DNA of 7,524 bases from Spirochaetes bacterium RBG_16_67_19. GTDB lineage: Bacteria > Spirochaetota > Spirochaetia > SZUA-6 > DRHE01. The notes under the pieces were generated by a model. It searched no databases and was not told the DNA's origin. It saw only the letters and a program-made list of their open reading frames with translations. Each line of letters opens with the position of its first letter. The stretch's first letter is position 1. Of this stretch, positions 4,364-7,524 are shown piece by piece. The stretch is from NCBI GenBank assembly GCA_001829505.1, contig MIBK01000036.1, forward strand, positions 1 through 7,524, written 5' to 3'. A program made the position numbers and the translations under genes.

Positions 4364-7153
4364 ATGGCTATTTGTCCGGACATTCCCGCGGAACACCGCC
4401 AGGCCTTCCTGTCCGAGGCCGAAGACAACATGAAGGTCTGGGAGCAGACGCTGCTCAGCCTGGAGAAGGAGCCCACGGACAAGGAGCTGTTGAACAAGCT
4501 CTTCCGCGCGGTCCATACCCTGAAGGGCTGCGCCGGCTTCGTCAGCTGCGACCTGATGCTGGAGCTGACCCACGAGCTGGAGTCGGTCCTGCAGGGGGCG
4601 CGGGACCAGGGCATGGCCCTGGGCCCGGACGTGATCGAGCTGATGTTCGCGGGGCTGGACCTGGTCAAGGCAATGACCACCGCCCTGGCGGCAGGCACCG
4701 ATTTCCAGGGAGACCTCCAACCGGTGATTACCCGGGCGCGCTCCTTCGGGGCCTCCGCCGCTCCGCCTGCCCTCGCCCCGCGCGGCGAGCCGGAACCCGG
4801 TGCCCCGGCCTCCTCCTTCATCATCTGGCTGGAGATCGAGGCCGAGCCGAAGGAAGCCTACCTGCGCGGCCTGCTCATCCGCAGCAAGCTGGAGGAAGTC
4901 GGGAAGGTCGTGGATATCAGCCCGCCCCTGGAAGACCTGCGCATGCGCGAGGAGGACTTCCGCTTCCAGGTGCTGATCGAAAGCTCCCTTTCCCCCGCCC
5001 AGCTGCGCCGGCAGGTGGACATCGACCAGGTCAACGTGCTGTCCGTGGAGGCGGAGGGCGAGGAACCCAAGGAACAAGCCGGGCCGGTGGAGCAGGCCGG
5101 GTCGGGCCCCGGCACCGTCTTCCCGGCCAGGGGCCCCGCCGCCGCCCCGACGGGCATCGAGGAGATCGTGCGCGTGCCGGTGGACAAGCTGGACGTGATG
5201 ATGAACCTGGTCGGCGAGCTGGTCGTACAGAACTCCGGGTTCCTCTCCATCCTGAAGTCCGCGAAGAGCGCCTACGGGAAATCCCCCGTGATCGTCGAGC
5301 TGGAGCAGAAGACCGACTCCCTGGCCCGCACGGCTCGCAGCCTGCAGGACGCGGTGATGAAGGTGCGCATGCTGCCGGTGGCCACCATCTTCAGCCGCTT
5401 CAGCCGGGTGGTGCGGGACCTGGCCAAGCATGGCGGCAAGCAGGTCGAGCTGGAGATCTTCGGGGAGCAGACCGAGATCGACAAGAAGGTCATGGACCGC
5501 ATCGGCGAGCCGTTGATCCACCTGCTGCGCAACTCCGTGGATCACGGCATCGAGCCGCCCGCCGACCGGACGGCCTACGGCAAGGATGCCACCGGTCACA
5601 TCCGCGTCGGCGCCTACCAGGAAGGCGACCGCATCTGCATCGAGGTGCGCGACGACGGGGCCGGCCTGGACCGGGCCTCGATCAGCGCCACGGCCGAGGC
5701 CCGCGGCCTGGCCGCGCGGGACAAGCTGGACAAGATGAGCGATGAGGAGATCTTCGAGTTCATCTTCCTGCCCGGCTTCAGCACGGCCCGGGAGATATCG
5801 GATATCTCGGGCCGCGGTGTGGGCATGGACGTGGTGCGCCGGACCGTCGAGGAAATGGGCGGCGGCGTGCGCCTGCGCTCCACCCTGGGGCTGGGAGTGT
5901 GCACCACGATCACCCTCCCGCTGACCATGGCCATTATCAACGCGCTGCTGGTGGAATCCGCCGACATCCGCTTCGCCATCCCCCTGTCCTCGGTGCGGGA
6001 GGTGCTGCTGACGCGGCGCGGGGAGCTGCGGCACTTCGAGCGCAACCAGGTGATCCGCCTGCGCGAAGAGGTGCTGGCGGTGCTGGAACTGCCGAAAGTG
6101 CTCGGGCTGGCCGATGGGGAGTCTCCGGGGGACCCGGCCCAGGAGCTGTCCATCGTCATCGTGGACTACGGCAACCGCAAGGTCGGGCTGATCGTGGACC
6201 AGCTCAAGGGCCGGGAGCAGGTGGTGATCAAGTCCCTGACCCGCAACTTCGAGCAGGTGGAGGGCTTGAGCGGCGCATCGATCCTGGGCGACGGCAAACT
6301 GGCCCTGATCCTGGACGTGCGCGAGTCGCTGGACTCCTATTACCGGCAGAACCAGGGGGAGTCCGCTCTCAACCAGGTGCTGGAAGACAGCCGCCCGCGG
6401 GAGCCCGGCGAGGGGGAAGGGGAAACGCGGGAGCGGCCCCGCAGGCTAGGGGTGAAAGCCGAGGGGGAGAGGCGGCCGGAACGGCCGGAAGCCTCGGCGC
6501 CCGCCGTTGCTCCCGCTGTTGCCTGGCGGCCGGCGGACCTGGCGCGCTTCGACGAGATCCTGGTGGGCGGGGCGGTGAACGCCTCCCGCTCGCTGTCCGA
6601 GTTGCTGAACCGGGAGTTCCGGGTGAGCTTCCCGGAAACCAAGCTCATCCCGCTGGGCGAGGTGGCCTGCGCCCTGGGCGGGGAGGAGCTGCCGGTGTGC
6701 GGGGTTTTCGTCGGCATCGCCGGTGACATCCTGGGGGGCGCGCTGCTGCTCCTGCCGCGGGACACCGCCCTGGGCTTCAGCGACATGCTGCTGGGCCGGG
6801 AGGCCGGCTCCACCTCCCAATTGGGCGAGGAGGAGATCTCGGCGCTGCGGGAAACGGGCAACATCCTGGCCGCCTCCTTCACCGCCTCCATCGCCGACGA
6901 GACCTCCCTGGACGTGAGGTTGAAGGTGCCGGAGGCCAGGGTGGACATGTGCGTGGCCGTCGTGGATTCGGTACTGGCCGGTTTCAGCCAGCCCGGCGCC
7001 CACGCCCTGCTGATCGAGGCCGACGTGTTCTACGCCGACCGGGAGCAGGTGGTCTGCAACCTGCTCATCGTGCTGGAGCGGGAATCGATGGAGCGCCTGC
7101 TGGCCAAGGTGGCCGGGCGCCGGGAAAGAGGGGTCCATGGAAAGGCAGAGTAG
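4364..7153 (+). CDS. cheA: Chemotaxis histidine kinase CheA fused to a C-terminal CheC-like phosphatase domain
   Basis: A 929-residue protein, against about 650-700 for common CheA. P1 (HPt, ~8-110) carries the phospho-site His51 in RAVHTLKGCAGF. P2-like CheY-docking domain covers ~150-230. P3 dimerisation (~264-335) starts IEEIVRVPVDKLDVMMNLVG. The P4 kinase shows the N box HLLRNSVDHGIE (386-397), G1 VRDDGAGLD (428-436), the F-box region FLPGFSTA (468-475) and G2 GRGVGMDVV (483-491), all intact. The P5 CheW-like domain (~515-665) includes FAIPLSSVREV and GLIVDQLKGREQVVIKSL. A charged linker (~670-720, Glu/Arg/Pro/Ala-rich) leads to a CheC-like domain (~723-910): ARFDEILVGGAVNASRSLSEL, GVFVGIAGDILGGALLLLP (780-798), and SALRETGNILAASF with E830-x-x-N833. 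The first CheC site is degenerate (Glu731, but Val734 for Asn). There is no stop or shift between the parts. The start ATG has GGGAGG 14 bases upstream, unusually far. The gene overlaps cheW by 17 bases. The kinase is certain; active phosphatase is inferred. Confidence 0.95.
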   Translation: MAICPDIPAEHRQAFLSEAEDNMKVWEQTLLSLEKEPTDKELLNKLFRAVHTLKGCAGFVSCDLMLELTHELESVLQGARDQGMALGPDVIELMFAGLDLVKAMTTALAAGTDFQGDLQPVITRARSFGASAAPPALAPRGEPEPGAPASSFIIWLEIEAEPKEAYLRGLLIRSKLEEVGKVVDISPPLEDLRMREEDFRFQVLIESSLSPAQLRRQVDIDQVNVLSVEAEGEEPKEQAGPVEQAGSGPGTVFPARGPAAAPTGIEEIVRVPVDKLDVMMNLVGELVVQNSGFLSILKSAKSAYGKSPVIVELEQKTDSLARTARSLQDAVMKVRMLPVATIFSRFSRVVRDLAKHGGKQVELEIFGEQTEIDKKVMDRIGEPLIHLLRNSVDHGIEPPADRTAYGKDATGHIRVGAYQEGDRICIEVRDDGAGLDRASISATAEARGLAARDKLDKMSDEEIFEFIFLPGFSTAREISDISGRGVGMDVVRRTVEEMGGGVRLRSTLGLGVCTTITLPLTMAIINALLVESADIRFAIPLSSVREVLLTRRGELRHFERNQVIRLREEVLAVLELPKVLGLADGESPGDPAQELSIVIVDYGNRKVGLIVDQLKGREQVVIKSLTRNFEQVEGLSGASILGDGKLALILDVRESLDSYYRQNQGESALNQVLEDSRPREPGEGEGETRERPRRLGVKAEGERRPERPEASAPAVAPAVAWRPADLARFDEILVGGAVNASRSLSELLNREFRVSFPETKLIPLGEVACALGGEELPVCGVFVGIAGDILGGALLLLPRDTALGFSDMLLGREAGSTSQLGEEEISALRETGNILAASFTASIADETSLDVRLKVPEARVDMCVAVVDSVLAGFSQPGAHALLIEADVFYADREQVVCNLLIVLERESMERLLAKVAGRRERGVHGKAE

Positions 7154-7524
7154 GGAGGGGCGGGCCGCCGAGCGCAACGAGCAGCGCCTGCAGATGATCA
7201 ACTTCACCCTCGGCGGCGACGAATACGCGGTGGAGATCCAGAAGGTGCGGGAGGTGATCAACTTCCGCGAGCTCACCCCCCTGCCGAAGGCGCCCAGCTT
7301 CGTGAAGGGGATCATCAACCTGCGCGGCGAGGTGATCCCGGTGATCGACCTGCGGGAGAAGCTGGGCCTGGCTCATGAGGCCTACTCGGCGCTGACCAAC
7401 GTGATCATCGTGGAGATCGGCCGCAAGGCGGTGGGCGTGGTGGTGGACGACGTGCGCCACGTGATCCGCCTGGCCCCCGGCGAAGTGGCCCCCTCCCCGC
7501 CGTTCATCGGCGGGCTTTCCGGCA
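7137..7524 (+). CDS. cheW: CheW chemotaxis coupling protein, 3' end missing
   Basis: The first 129 residues of a CheW-type SH3-like protein, open to the window edge. CheW bridges chemoreceptors and the P5 domain of CheA at the membrane array. Typical motifs are MINFTLGGDEYAVEIQKVRE (20-39), ELTPLPKAPSFVKGIINLRG, EVIPVIDLREKLGL, NVIIVEIGRKAVGVVVDDV and then SPPFIGGLSG, where the family usually continues with a short final strand/helix region. The conserved NLRG-x-V-x-P-V-x-D-L core is complete. The chosen ATG lies inside the end of cheA (17-base overlap) with AAAGAGGGG three to four bases ahead. An alternative ATG at 7194 would remove the Arg/Glu-rich N-terminal 19 residues but has no better ribosome site. 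Only about 20-40 residues are likely missing. Confidence 0.94.
   Translation, partial: MERQSREGRAAERNEQRLQMINFTLGGDEYAVEIQKVREVINFRELTPLPKAPSFVKGIINLRGEVIPVIDLREKLGLAHEAYSALTNVIIVEIGRKAVGVVVDDVRHVIRLAPGEVAPSPPFIGGLSG

Noticed and set aside
2473..4824. Antisense open frame of 783 codons across the LysM gene, cheY, cheX and part of cheA
   Set aside because: Low-complexity composition, runs opposite four well-supported reading frames, and shows no recognisable domain. Long antisense frames are expected at this GC content.
5785..5813. Near-perfect palindrome with GAGATATC and GATATCTC around base 5800
   Set aside because: It lies inside the conserved CheA G2 region and encodes REISDISGRG, where the repeated Ile-Ser codons explain it. 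A one-base centre cannot form a hairpin, and I see no reason for an operator there.
4358..6034. Antisense open frame of 558 codons across cheA
   Set aside because: It is a shadow of a GC-rich gene: the translation is a His/Gln/Gly/Leu-rich string with no domain-like motif, while the sense strand carries all CheA motifs in order. It has no ribosome site.

Overview
This is a GC-rich, tightly packed bacterial window. It holds eight genes, two of them cut by the window edges, and no RNA genes, insertion sequences or CRISPR arrays that I can see. A chemotaxis operon containing CheX marks a motile bacterium. CheX occurs in spirochaetes, Thermotoga and some Firmicutes and Deltaproteobacteria. The CheX/CheA/CheW set and the style of the exported TPR protein make a GC-rich spirochaete-like organism my best guess, but this is weak inference.

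Layout. Bases 1-310 (minus strand) are the first ~100 residues of a glyoxalase/VOC-fold protein. A short divergent spacer (311-417) carries a good sigma-70-type promoter facing right. Bases 418-2442 form a compact three-gene unit: an exported TPR protein, a stand-alone PheRS-beta B3/B4-type (tRNA-editing-like) protein, and a RidA-family enamine/imine deaminase. A 63-base spacer that looks poorer in GC than its surroundings (2443-2505) separates this unit from a second one. It holds a possible flagellar-type (sigma-28) -10 box and a long-range inverted repeat.

The second unit (2506 to the right edge) reads as one operon: a membrane protein with a cytoplasmic Hsp70-substrate-domain-like region and a periplasmic LysM domain, then cheY, cheX, a very long cheA, and the first part of cheW. 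cheY/cheX overlap by 4 nt and cheA/cheW by 17 nt. CheA would phosphorylate CheY through His51, CheW would couple CheA to receptors, and CheX would dephosphorylate CheY-P.

The two most interesting points are in this operon. First, the 929-residue CheA continues past its CheW-like regulatory domain through a charged linker into a complete CheC-like phosphatase domain, so kinase and CheY-P phosphatase appear fused in one chain. The CheC part keeps only one of its two E-x-x-N sites. Second, the lead gene appears to join a DnaK peptide-binding-domain-like module to a transmembrane segment, a Pro/Glu-rich periplasmic stalk and a peptidoglycan-binding LysM domain, an unusual combination at the head of a chemotaxis operon.
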